DNA of 64,000 nt from Brevundimonas alba (GTDB lineage: Bacteria; Pseudomonadota; Alphaproteobacteria; Caulobacterales; Caulobacteraceae): contig NZ_JAATJM010000002.1 of assembly GCF_011927945.1 (NCBI RefSeq), forward strand, positions 248,001 through 312,000, read 5' to 3'. Below the pieces are notes generated by a model, which was given only the letters and a program-made list of their open reading frames with translations, was not told where the DNA came from and did no database searches. Shown here in pieces: positions 8,193-15,996 of the stretch (position 1 is its first letter; the number at the start of each line of letters is the position of its first letter). A program made the position numbers and the translations under genes.

Positions 8193-9113
8193 TCAGGCGC
8201 CTCTCGGTCGGATGGTGCCGCCGCCCCTGGGCGGTTGGCGACTGGCTTCTTGCGGACCTTGAGACCGGCCGGAGCCGCTCCCGCCCAGGGCCGCGGCGTT
8301 GGCGAAGTCGGCGAGGCCGGCGCTGGCGCCGCCCGCGATTCCGGCGGCGATGGCCGGGGTCTGCAGAAAGAAGATCGCCCCGAGCAGGCACAGGGCGATG
8401 AAGATCAGCCCGCCGATCATCGGGTCGGCTCCCTGGATCGCGCCCCACTGGTCGCGCACGAGCGACAGGACCAGCTGGAAGATGACGATGATCAGGGCGA
8501 ACAGGACGAGATAGTTCACCGCCTGGCTGAGCCAGCCGAAGAAGAAGCGGCGGGTGGCGTCGAACAGGGCGCAGGCGATGAAGATGGGGCCGAGGGTGAC
8601 GAGCAGCGCCAGAGCCAGTTTGGCCACCAGCACGACGCCGAACCCGAGGGCGGCGGCCAGGGCGCCGACGATGAAGACGGCGGCCGACACCACCCAGGGC
8701 CCGGGATTGAAGGCCGAGCCCTCGCGCGAGATGTCCTCGCCCAGCCAGGCCGCATAGGCGAAGAACTGGTCGAAGGCCGCGCCGACGCTCGGCGTGTCCG
8801 CGCCGCTGACGGCCCGGGTCAGGGCGTTGGGCAGGCCGGTGAACAGCGGCTCGGTGACGAAGGTCGAATAGGCGGCCGTGGTCGCCAGCAGATACAGAAA
8901 GGCCAGCTTCAGCGACCGGACCGCGAAATCCATCACCGGTTCGCTGATCGCGCCCCTCAGGATGGCGACGCCGTAGAGCACGACATAGAGGACCAGGGCG
9001 ATACGCAGCGGTCCCTCGACCTCGGCGATCACCGACGACAGACGGTCGCCGAGGAAGACGTTGAGCCGTCCGTCGATGAAGTCGTAGCTGGGCTCGAAGA
9101 CGCGAAAGCTCAT
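8193..9113 (-). CDS. virB6: VirB6/TrbL polytopic channel protein
   Basis: A 306-residue inner-membrane protein with about six hydrophobic helices, the last at about 240-262, and a Gly/Pro/Arg-rich cytoplasmic tail. The segment VTLGPIFIACALFDATRRFF is typical of VirB6. It forms part of the inner-membrane path for the substrate. It starts 11 bases after the eexN-like gene, in the same operon. Confidence 0.92.
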   Translation of the reverse strand: MSFRVFEPSYDFIDGRLNVFLGDRLSSVIAEVEGPLRIALVLYVVLYGVAILRGAISEPVMDFAVRSLKLAFLYLLATTAAYSTFVTEPLFTGLPNALTRAVSGADTPSVGAAFDQFFAYAAWLGEDISREGSAFNPGPWVVSAAVFIVGALAAALGFGVVLVAKLALALLVTLGPIFIACALFDATRRFFFGWLSQAVNYLVLFALIIVIFQLVLSLVRDQWGAIQGADPMIGGLIFIALCLLGAIFFLQTPAIAAGIAGGASAGLADFANAAALGGSGSGRSQGPQEASRQPPRGGGTIRPRGA

Positions 9114-9124
9114 CGTCGGGCTCC

Positions 9125-9340
9125 TCAGAAGGCCCGCTCATAGGCGCGCATCCGCGCCTCGCGCTGCGCGTCGGTCAGACCGCGCCGCGCCGCCTCGCAT
9201 TCGCCGTCGGCCCGGACGGCGTCGCAGGCCCCCACGACCGCCTCGGCCGCTTCGGGATCGGCGGCGAAGTCTTCAGCGGTCCGGTCGGTCGCCCCGCAGC
9301 CGACGAGGCCGAGCGCGACGAGGAGCGCGGACCGTTTCAC
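9125..9340 (-). CDS. EexN-family entry-exclusion lipoprotein
   Basis: A 71-residue lipoprotein. The start is GTG 9340, overlapping the virB5 stop (GTGA). The signal ends in the lipobox LVGC (Cys15), and the rest shows the EexN pattern: an Asp-Pro-Glu helix, VVGACDAV, then GECEAARRG with paired cysteines and a basic, amphipathic C-terminus. EexN proteins sit in recipient membranes and block redundant transfer of the same element. A gene in this place, between virB5 and virB6, is common in VirB-type conjugation operons. Confidence 0.8.
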   Translation of the reverse strand: MKRSALLVALGLVGCGATDRTAEDFAADPEAAEAVVGACDAVRADGECEAARRGLTDAQREARMRAYERAF

Positions 9341-10065
9341 TGGAACGCTCTTTCGTAGACATCCATGCGGGCTGCCCGGGCGGCCTCGGCCCGTTCCCGG
9401 GCGCGCTGCTCCTCGAGGCGAGCCTCGGCCGCCTGGGTCAGGGCGAGACCCTGCAGCCGGACCTGTTCGTTCTGGATCAGCGCCTGTTCGGCCGCGAGGC
9501 GGGCTCCAAGGTCCATGACGGCGCGGGCGTTGGGCGCGGTGTCGAGGGCGGAGCGCAGCGTCTCCAGACCCTGCAGGCGGCGATCCGCCGCGCCGCCGAC
9601 GGCCTCGCCGATGGCGAGATCCCGTGCGGTCCGCGCGCCGGTGCGTTCGAGGCTGTCGCGGTAGTAGGCCTCCGCCGAACCCGGATCGCCCGCCGGCGGC
9701 GTGTAGAGCCGGGTGTCGCGGCGGATGGCGTCGGCCCGGTCGGCCAGGTCGCCGAGCGCGGACAGATCGCCGTCGGCCGCCGCCCGCAGCGCGCGCGTAT
9801 CCGGAAGCGGATTGCGCACCTGCGGTAGGCCGAGTTCGCCGGCCAGGGCGTTGACGTCGGACAGGTCGTTCAGGCTGTCGAAGAGCTGCTGGCCCTGCTC
9901 GATCTGGGTCTGCAGCGCCCTCAGCTGGTCCAGGGTGGTGCGGGCCTCCTCGACCATCTGGGCCAGGGCCCGGGGGTCGTGGACGATCTGCTGCGCCTGG
10001 ACAGCCGGCGCGCCGGCGAGGACGAGGGCGGCGGCCGCCGCGGCGAAGGGGATGCGGGCTCTCAC
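9337..10065 (-). CDS. virB5: VirB5/TrbJ-type minor pilus protein
   Basis: A 242-residue exported protein with a cleavable signal (about 1-24, ending in AVQAQ) and a mainly helical body predicted as coiled coil (QMVEEARTTLDQLRALQTQ). VirB5 caps the conjugative pilus and takes part in contact with the recipient. It starts inside the end of virB4 (ATGA) and is followed directly by the exclusion lipoprotein gene. Confidence 0.9.
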   Translation of the reverse strand: MRARIPFAAAAAALVLAGAPAVQAQQIVHDPRALAQMVEEARTTLDQLRALQTQIEQGQQLFDSLNDLSDVNALAGELGLPQVRNPLPDTRALRAAADGDLSALGDLADRADAIRRDTRLYTPPAGDPGSAEAYYRDSLERTGARTARDLAIGEAVGGAADRRLQGLETLRSALDTAPNARAVMDLGARLAAEQALIQNEQVRLQGLALTQAAEARLEEQRARERAEAARAARMDVYERAFQ

Positions 10066-12437
10066 AGGAACCTCCTCTGGTCATGGAAGGGATCGCGCCA
10101 CAGCGCGTAGTCGTCGCCGACCTCGGCGCGGAGGCGGTCGAGCAGGGCGGTGGTTTCGGTGCGGCCGGACAGGACCGACAGGGCGTCGTCCATGCCGCTC
10201 AGATCCAGTTCCACGACCACGCTGGCGTGGCCTTGCTTGACCAGGAAACGGTGCGACTCCGGGGTCAGGACCTCGCGCACCAGTCGGAACTCCTCCTGGG
10301 TGAGGCCGAAGCCGTCGATGTAGTCGCGCGCCTGGCCGTGGGCGTTGGGCAGGAAGATCTTGGTCGCGCACTGTTCGAGGATGGCGTGGGCGATCGGGGA
10401 GCGCAGGGCGTCGGCCGGAGACTGGGTGCCGAACACCATCAGGGCGTTCTGCTTGCGCCAGGTCTTGAGCCCGTCCCGGGCCAGTTCCGTAAAGGCCGGG
10501 TCGCCCAGCACCTTCCAGAATTCGTCGATGTCGAGGACGAGACGACGACCGTCGACCCGTTCGGCGATGCGGTGGAACAGATACAACATCGCTGGCGTGC
10601 GGACCTCGTCGTGGTCGAGCACCTGGGTGATGTCGAAGCCGGCGAAGCGGGCCTCCAGGCTGAGGGCGTCCTCGTCATTGTCGAGGACCCAGCCGAGGGG
10701 ACCGCCCCTTTGCCACCGCTCCAGCCGCGCGCCCACGCCGCCGGCGTCGCCCTGGCCGAGCAGGCTGCGCAGGGCGGCGATGGACCGGCGCTCTACCGGC
10801 AGGGCTTCCAGCGCGGCCACGCCCTGATCGATGGCGCGGGCCTGGGGCACGGTCAGGGTTTCGTCCGGGCGGGCGACCAGGGTCCGGACCAAGCGCACGA
10901 GGAAGGCGCGGTTGGCGGGACTGGGGGCGAGGGCCTTGAACGGGGCGAAGCCGGTCGGTTCGCCGTTGCGAAGGGCGAGATAGGTCCCGCCGCAGGCGCG
11001 GACGAAGATCTCGGCGCCCCGGTCCTTGTCGATGAAGAGCTGCTGGGCGTTGAACCGCTCCAGCTGCGCCAGCATGAAGTTCTGGACCACGGTCTTGCCC
11101 GACCCCGAAGGCCCGCAGATGAAGGTGTGGCCGAGATCGCCGACATGGAAGTTGAAGTAGAACGGCGAACCCGCCGTCGTGCGCAGCACCGCGACGGCAT
11201 CGCCCCAGTGGTTGCCGCGCGCCTTGCCCACCGGATGTGCGTGAAACGGCGCCAGGGCCGCGAAATTGCGCGAGGTGATCGCGGCCGGTCGGGTGCGACG
11301 GGCGAAGGCCCCGGGGAATTGGGACCAGAAGGCCGCTTCCAGGCCGAGATCCTCGCGCGCCACGACGAGGCCGGAGTCCGCGAGGATGGCGCGGGCCTTG
11401 GACAGGTGGTCCGCTAGCGCGGTTGGCGTGTCGCCGTGGACGAGGATCGAGGCCTGGTGCTCGCCCATGACGAAGCGGTTGCTGACAAGGTCGTCGAGCG
11501 CGTCCGACAGGCCGGTGATTTGCGAGGCCGCGCGGTCCCGCGCCGAGACCATCTGATTCTGCTTGCGCTCCATCACCGCGCGGGCCGAGGCCTTGGACAG
11601 GAAGGCGAAGGACTGGCTGATCACGAAGCCGAAGCGGACGCTCAGCAGTTCGTCCCACAGTCCGGGGCGGGTCGTGGCCGGATATTCCTTTATGGCCAGG
11701 ACGCCGGCGTAGCGCGCCTCGGCGGCGTCCCGCAGTTCGAGGGTCTCGCGTCCGAAGATGGCGCGCAGGGTGTAGACCGCCGAACCAAGGTGGCCGAACA
11801 CGATCGGGACCGAAGAGCGGCGCCCGGTGAGGACCAGCCGCATGACCTCCATCGGTTCGGAGAACCACAGGCCCGCACGCTCGTAGAGACCGAGCCGGTG
11901 CGGCGCATAGCGGCCGAGATACTGGACCAGGTCGCGCCCGGCCTCCTCGATGCGCTGGATATGGGCGAACTCGACCTCGGCGTCGTTGCGGCGCGCCGCC
12001 CTCAGGCGTCTGGCGAGCGCCGCGGCCCGGTCGCCGGCGTCCCGACCCGGATGCAGGACGAGGGTGACGAACAGCTCGTTGATCCAGAGCCGCCGTCCCG
12101 CGACACGGTCGTCGTAAAGGGCGCCGAGTTCCCCGGCGAAGACCGAGCGGAAGCCAGCGGCTCGCTCCAGCTCGACCGGGCGTCGCACCACATGGTGCCA
12201 GACCGCCAGTCGATCGTCGGCGAGATTGCGCCAGGCCTGGTTGAGCTTGACGTGCCAGTCGTTGAGGTCCCGGGCGTCGGCGGTCTCGAAGCTGGCGCCG
12301 TCGACCTGGAACACCATCATCAGGGCGCCGCTGTCGAGCGCCACCACATGATCCGAGACGTGACGGGCGTAGGGCAGGTGCGGCCGGGCGTCGGCCTCGC
12401 GCCGCAGTCGCGCCGGAGGAACGCCGCCCTCAGCCAC
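10062..12437 (-). CDS. virB4: VirB4/TrbE-type conjugation ATPase
   Basis: A 791-residue ATPase that powers pilus assembly and substrate transfer. The N-terminal CagE/TrbE/VirB domain is followed by Walker A GPSGSGKTV at about 440-450 and Walker B LVLDIDEFWKVL. I place the start at GTG 12437, which overlaps the virB3 stop by eight bases and gives the usual family length. An upstream open frame to 12677 runs through virB3 and lacks family features. Confidence 0.93.
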   Translation of the reverse strand: MAEGGVPPARLRREADARPHLPYARHVSDHVVALDSGALMMVFQVDGASFETADARDLNDWHVKLNQAWRNLADDRLAVWHHVVRRPVELERAAGFRSVFAGELGALYDDRVAGRRLWINELFVTLVLHPGRDAGDRAAALARRLRAARRNDAEVEFAHIQRIEEAGRDLVQYLGRYAPHRLGLYERAGLWFSEPMEVMRLVLTGRRSSVPIVFGHLGSAVYTLRAIFGRETLELRDAAEARYAGVLAIKEYPATTRPGLWDELLSVRFGFVISQSFAFLSKASARAVMERKQNQMVSARDRAASQITGLSDALDDLVSNRFVMGEHQASILVHGDTPTALADHLSKARAILADSGLVVAREDLGLEAAFWSQFPGAFARRTRPAAITSRNFAALAPFHAHPVGKARGNHWGDAVAVLRTTAGSPFYFNFHVGDLGHTFICGPSGSGKTVVQNFMLAQLERFNAQQLFIDKDRGAEIFVRACGGTYLALRNGEPTGFAPFKALAPSPANRAFLVRLVRTLVARPDETLTVPQARAIDQGVAALEALPVERRSIAALRSLLGQGDAGGVGARLERWQRGGPLGWVLDNDEDALSLEARFAGFDITQVLDHDEVRTPAMLYLFHRIAERVDGRRLVLDIDEFWKVLGDPAFTELARDGLKTWRKQNALMVFGTQSPADALRSPIAHAILEQCATKIFLPNAHGQARDYIDGFGLTQEEFRLVREVLTPESHRFLVKQGHASVVVELDLSGMDDALSVLSGRTETTALLDRLRAEVGDDYALWRDPFHDQRRFL

Positions 12438-12765
12438 GGGACAGCTCCGCCAGACGATAGCGGCGGACGAGGGGAAGGGGCGTCGCCGAGCTCCCGCCCC
12501 AGAGGGCCGCGTTGCGCGACCGGCCCTTGGTGTCGACATAGACGAACAGCAGCCGGAAGGCGTTGTGGTCGGCCCGGCAGATCGCCCGGAACACCAGGTG
12601 CAGGGCCGGGGCAACGAGGAGGTAGAGCAGGCTGCCGCCGACGAGGAAGACGACGCCCGACCCGATGACGTTGACACCCATCGCTTCCATGGGCACGCCG
12701 AGGATCATCGCCGGCCGCGTGCAGGCCAGGAACAGCGGATCCTCGGTCAGACGTTCGTCAGCCAT
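12430..12765 (-). CDS. virB3: VirB3/TrbD-type membrane protein
   Basis: A 111-residue protein with a hydrophobic hairpin at about 16-55 and the family-typical N-terminus LTEDPLFLACTRPAMILGVP. VirB3 works with VirB4 at the inner membrane. The C-terminal third is basic and cytoplasmic. Both ends overlap neighbouring genes of the operon. Confidence 0.92.
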   Translation of the reverse strand: MADERLTEDPLFLACTRPAMILGVPMEAMGVNVIGSGVVFLVGGSLLYLLVAPALHLVFRAICRADHNAFRLLFVYVDTKGRSRNAALWGGSSATPLPLVRRYRLAELSRG

Positions 12766-12940
12766 GGGGTCCTCCCGCCGACAGGCGCGACAGGGCCAGG
12801 CCGATGGCCAGGCCCGAACCGAGCCCGGCGAGGATCTGGGCGAACCGCTTGGGCGAGATCAGCTTGAGGCTGAGCATCAGACACAGGGCGAGAAAGGCCG
12901 ACGCCGACCCGATCCACAGCCAGGGCGCAGCGCCGGTCAT
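12758..12940 (-). CDS. Small membrane protein of the transfer operon, unknown
   Basis: A 60-residue protein between virB2 and virB3. ATG 12940 overlaps the virB2 stop (TGATG) and the gene overlaps virB3 at its end, so it is clearly part of the operon. It contains two hydrophobic helices (about 7-25 and 34-52) joined by a short basic loop (KLISPKRFAQ). I do not recognise a family. A role in pilin insertion or channel assembly is suggested only by position. Confidence 0.65.
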   Translation of the reverse strand: MTGAAPWLWIGSASAFLALCLMLSLKLISPKRFAQILAGLGSGLAIGLALSRLSAGGPHG

Positions 12941-13239
12941 CAGGCTCCGCCCGTGATCAGATTGACGATCTCGGCCGCGCCGAAGACCACGACGATGCCG
13001 AGCACCACGATCGCCGCCCGGCGCAGGTCGAACAGGCCGAACATCCACAGGATGCCGACGACCACGACCGCCAGTACGGCCAGCAGACGGGCCGTATTGC
13101 CGGTGAGCATGTCGACGACGTTCTGGAGCAGGCCTTCGACATTGGCCGACGCGAACGCCGGCTGAACCAGGAGAAGGCTTGCGGTGCAGGCGATGGCGCC
13201 GGCGGCGCCGAGCCTGCGAACGGTCGCGGGTGCGGTCAT
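12940..13239 (-). CDS. virB2: VirB2/TrbC pilin
   Basis: A 99-residue prepilin. It has a long signal peptide ending near PAFASA, then a mature part of about 65 residues with two hydrophobic helices (LLAVLAVVVVGILWMFGLFD and AAIVVLGIVVVFGAAEIV), the typical TrbC/VirB2 pattern. It is the major subunit of the conjugative pilus and follows the transglycosylase gene with a one-base gap. Confidence 0.93.
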   Translation of the reverse strand: MTAPATVRRLGAAGAIACTASLLLVQPAFASANVEGLLQNVVDMLTGNTARLLAVLAVVVVGILWMFGLFDLRRAAIVVLGIVVVFGAAEIVNLITGGA

Positions 13240-13240
13240 C

Positions 13241-13867
13241 TCAGAACTCCCTGTCTGGATCGGAGGTGAAGGTGAGGACGACGCTCAGCCGGGCGCGCGC
13301 GAAGACGTCCCAGGCCGGCGGCGGGGTTTGAGGTTCGGCGATCGAGGCAGGCGGTCCGTCCGCGCCCGGCTGGATCGGCTTGAGCGGCAGGACGCCCAGG
13401 GTCGCGGCGGCGGCTTCGACCCGGGCGACATAGCCGTTGCGGAAGCCGCGTTCGGGATGGCCGGTGTTGTACCGGGACAGCGCCACCCTCAGCGTCGTCT
13501 GCCGGTCGACGCCTTCGGCCGGACGATAGCCGGCGCGCAGGACGACGCCGGCGGCCGCGAGGTTGCGGCACGGGTCGAAGGCCGCCTCGACCGACAGGCC
13601 GAGCCAACCGAGGTTGTCGCTGTTGATCTGGGCCACCCCCAGGTCGAGGTTCGCGCCGCGCGCCAGCAGGCCGCGGGCCACGCGCGCCGCTTCGGCGGCG
13701 TCTCGGGGGCGCCGGGTCGGGCGCGGACCCCGGTTCACCCCGATGGCGATCGGGTTGAACCGGCTTTCCGCATAGGCGATGGCGGCCAGGGTTTCCGGGG
13801 CCACCTGCGGCGCGCAGGCCTGGGACAGGCTGAGGATCAGGTTGAGGTCGAGCAAGGCGGGCTCCAT
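13241..13867 (-). CDS. virB1: Lytic transglycosylase VirB1
   Basis: A 208-residue SLT-type muramidase that opens peptidoglycan for pilus assembly. The catalytic Glu lies in IAYAESRFNPIAIG near residue 33. Other family blocks are DLGVAQINSDN and ALSRYNTGHPERGF. I take ATG 13867, which starts MEPALLDLNLILSL; an upstream extension to 14017 is Arg-rich, overlaps the LuxR gene and looks spurious. No clear cleavable signal is seen, as in some VirB1 proteins. Confidence 0.88.
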   Translation of the reverse strand: MEPALLDLNLILSLSQACAPQVAPETLAAIAYAESRFNPIAIGVNRGPRPTRRPRDAAEAARVARGLLARGANLDLGVAQINSDNLGWLGLSVEAAFDPCRNLAAAGVVLRAGYRPAEGVDRQTTLRVALSRYNTGHPERGFRNGYVARVEAAAATLGVLPLKPIQPGADGPPASIAEPQTPPPAWDVFARARLSVVLTFTSDPDREF

Positions 13868-13931
13868 CGAGAGGCCCAAGCAAACCCGATCGGCCCGCGG
13901 GGCGACGACCCGCGAGCCTCCCGCCGGAGAT

Positions 13932-14210
13932 CTACGGTAGGAAGGTCCGCGGTTCGGCGTGGCGCCGCGGTTGGGCCGCGAGGCGCGCCACGGCCTGGAT
14001 GCGCGTGCGAACGCCAAGCACGCGGCAGGCGAGCATCAGATGCTCATCGACGGTCCGCCCCGAGATGCCGATCCGCTCGGCGATCCGGGCCGAGCTCAGG
14101 CCCTGGGCGGCCAGGGCGAGACATTGGCGCTGCCGGTCCGAGAGCCGGTCGGTCAGTTCGGACGCGGGGAACGGGTTACTGGACGAAAACGCGGACATGG
14201 ACTCAAGCAC
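13932..14210 (-). CDS. Single-domain LuxR-type regulator
   Basis: A 92-residue protein made almost entirely of a LuxR/GerE helix-turn-helix (LSDRQRQCLALAAQGLSSA, then IGISGRTVDEHLMLACRVLG). There is no receiver or autoinducer domain. It lies 64 bases upstream of virB1 in the same direction and is the best local candidate for an activator of the transfer operon. A second protein of the same design is encoded at 25730-25999. ATG 14198 is an alternative start. Confidence 0.8.
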   Translation of the reverse strand: MLESMSAFSSSNPFPASELTDRLSDRQRQCLALAAQGLSSARIAERIGISGRTVDEHLMLACRVLGVRTRIQAVARLAAQPRRHAEPRTFLP

Positions 14211-14259
14211 AGACGCAACGGCGGGTTTGCGGCAAGCCCGCAGGTTTGCGACCGGGTGT

Positions 14260-14766
14260 CTACGGCGCCGGAGTCCCGGAAGAGCCCTCGTCTTCCCCGT
14301 CGCCGGGCGAAACCAGTCTCCCCAACCGTTGCTGCAACCACGCGTTGGCTGCGGTGTCTCGCCGCACGGACTGCAGGGCCAGGTCCTTCAGCGCCCGGGT
14401 GAAGGTGTTGATGATGGTGCGGGCGTCCAGTTCGGCCAGCACGTCACCGACCTCTTCGTCGAACTCCTGCAGCGCCACCATCAGGATGGTCATCAGCTTG
14501 TTGTCGACGGTGCGCAGGGCGAACTCGGGCGACCCCAACGCGAGGGCGGCCAGGATGGCGTAGGGGTCGGAGTCCGTGACCTCCGCAAAGCGGTGGATGC
14601 GGTCGAGATTCACCCGGCCGCCGCCGGCCTCGAAATGCTCATACGACCGCAAAGCCATGTTCATGCCGTGGGCCACATCGGCCGACTTCATCCGGCGATG
14701 GGACCGGATCAGACGCAGCGCGGCGGACAGGGTTTCGCTCTGGGACTGGCGGTCGGCACGGTCCAT
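14260..14766 (-). CDS. XRE-type helix-turn-helix regulator
   Basis: About 168 residues. The N-terminal half has a Cro/CI-like helix-turn-helix (ALRLIRSHRRMKSADVAHGM, then RSYEHFEAGGGRVNLDRIHR) and the second half is helical with no recognised domain. It lies upstream of the LuxR gene on the same strand, and its promoter region carries three direct repeats at 21-22-base spacing, which suggests autoregulation. The open frame continues upstream to 14853; I favour ATG 14766, but no clear Shine-Dalgarno sequence decides the start. A role in controlling conjugation is inferred from position. Confidence 0.7.
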   Translation of the reverse strand: MDRADRQSQSETLSAALRLIRSHRRMKSADVAHGMNMALRSYEHFEAGGGRVNLDRIHRFAEVTDSDPYAILAALALGSPEFALRTVDNKLMTILMVALQEFDEEVGDVLAELDARTIINTFTRALKDLALQSVRRDTAANAWLQQRLGRLVSPGDGEDEGSSGTPAP

Positions 14767-14877
14767 CACCTCGACTTCGCTCCTGATCACCCGGGCGCTG
14801 CGACTCTCGCCCCGCACCCCTACTGGTTGAAAAATGGGGCAACCGAGCATCAAATGAAAGATGGGAAAGAAACGGTG

Positions 14878-14934
14878 GCGAAAACCTTGCGGTATGACGC
14901 AAAGAACCTGCGGCTGGGATGCGAAAACTTGCCG
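14878..14934. repeat. Three imperfect direct repeats, possible operator iterons
   Basis: GCGAAAACCTTGCGG (14878), GCAAAGAACCTGCGG (14899) and GCGAAAACTTGCCG (14921) recur at 21- and 22-base spacing, about two helical turns. They lie in the gap between the XRE-type gene (minus) and the GntR-type gene (plus). Similar phasing is common for cooperative regulator binding. Copies 1 and 3 differ by one deleted C over 12 bases; copy 2 matches copy 1 at 11 of 15. Confidence 0.55.
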
Positions 14935-15032
14935 AGATAACTTATATACCGGCGCAATCAGTTTTCGCCCGAGGAGCCCCTTGGGGTCTGGCGAATTGAT
15001 GGACGAATGTTCGCGTCTCGAATGCCGCCGCC

Positions 15033-15647
15033 ATGAAGGAGCGTGATCCCTATCACATCGCCCTTCGGGCGCTGACGGGCTTCGCCGGGGCCGGCCGGTT
15101 TCGCTGGGGTGAACCGCTGGTCGCCACCGCCCTGGCGGCGGAGCTCCGCCTCAGTCCCACGCCCGTGCGCGAGGCCCTGGCGCGTCTCGCCGGCGAGGGC
15201 GTCCTCGAGCATCGGCCCGGCCGCGGCTATTTCGCGCCCAGCCCGTCGACGTCGGACATCGCCGAACTGTACGAGCTCCATTGGCGGCTGGCCCATTGGG
15301 CCCTGGACGCCTTCGCCGCGCCCGTCGCCTGGGCGGTCGAGGGGCCGTCGACGACCCAACTGAGGCTGGAAAGCCTGTACGGGGCCCTGGTTGCGGCGGC
15401 CGGCAACGCGGTCCTGGCGCGCACCCAGCGGCGAACCGCGATCCAGCTTCGACCCATAAGGACGGTAGAGGCGGCGATCGCACCGATCGACATCGACCAG
15501 CTCGAACGGCAGGAGGCCCTTCTGTCGACGGGCCGTCTCGCCGACCTGCGCGCCGAGGTGGATGTTTACCATCGCGGGCGTGTCGCAGCGTCGCAGGCAG
15601 TGTTCGCAGTCATGCGTCGGTCAGGAGAAAGTATAGATGAAATATAG
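15033..15647 (+). CDS. GntR-family transcriptional regulator beside the lasso cluster
   Basis: A 204-residue protein. The N-terminal winged helix is typical GntR: LRLSPTPVREALARLAGEG followed by HRPGRGYFAPSP. The C-terminal domain is helical and resembles an FCD ligand-binding domain only weakly. It lies 70 bases upstream of the lasso precursor in the same direction, so it may control the cluster or be cotranscribed with it. No strong ribosome binding site is seen before ATG 15033. The last codons are AT-rich compared with the surroundings. Confidence 0.8.
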   Translation: MKERDPYHIALRALTGFAGAGRFRWGEPLVATALAAELRLSPTPVREALARLAGEGVLEHRPGRGYFAPSPSTSDIAELYELHWRLAHWALDAFAAPVAWAVEGPSTTQLRLESLYGALVAAAGNAVLARTQRRTAIQLRPIRTVEAAIAPIDIDQLERQEALLSTGRLADLRAEVDVYHRGRVAASQAVFAVMRRSGESIDEI

Positions 15648-15717
15648 TTTGAAAATATGACGTCGTACGCGCTGGCTGTTCCTGCGGGCGCTGTGTCCCG
15701 CATTAGGAGGCTACGCC

Positions 15718-15945
15718 ATGAAGACCCCGCATACGCCGAGCTTGATCGCGCTCGGTTCCGCCCGGCGCGCGACCCGCGCCGACTCCCCGACCGGCGACAT
15801 GGAACTGATCCCGGTCCGCCTGTACGAGCCCACCGGCATCCGCGTCGACCTCGTCCGGCTGGGATCGGCAGAGCAGGCCACCCGCGCCGACCACATCACC
15901 GGCGATTTCGAGCAGATTCCGGTGCGGCTCTGGGATCAGGGCTGA
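15718..15945 (+). CDS. Lasso peptide precursor with two tandem core modules
   Basis: A 75-residue ribosomal precursor. AGGAGG at 15705-15710 sits 7 bases before ATG 15718. Residues 7-20 fit the lasso leader rule P-x-L-x3-G-x5-T-x (P7, L9, G13, T19, R20). Core 1 then starts at A21, with E29 as the ninth residue to close the ring. The module is repeated: L45, G49, T55, R56, then core 2 from A57 to G75 with ring-closing E65. Shared parts are LGSA, ATRAD, TGD, IPVRL; the offset is 36 residues throughout. Predicted core 2 is ADHITGDFEQIPVRLWDQG. The second leader lacks the conserved Pro. Most lasso precursors carry one C-terminal core, so this may yield two products, or core 1 may be a relic. Genes for B, C and isopeptidase follow. 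Confidence 0.88.
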   Translation: MKTPHTPSLIALGSARRATRADSPTGDMELIPVRLYEPTGIRVDLVRLGSAEQATRADHITGDFEQIPVRLWDQG

Positions 15946-15996
15946 AGGCTTGGGCGCCGGCTCCGGCCGGCGCCTATTGCCCGCATCCCGACGCCG

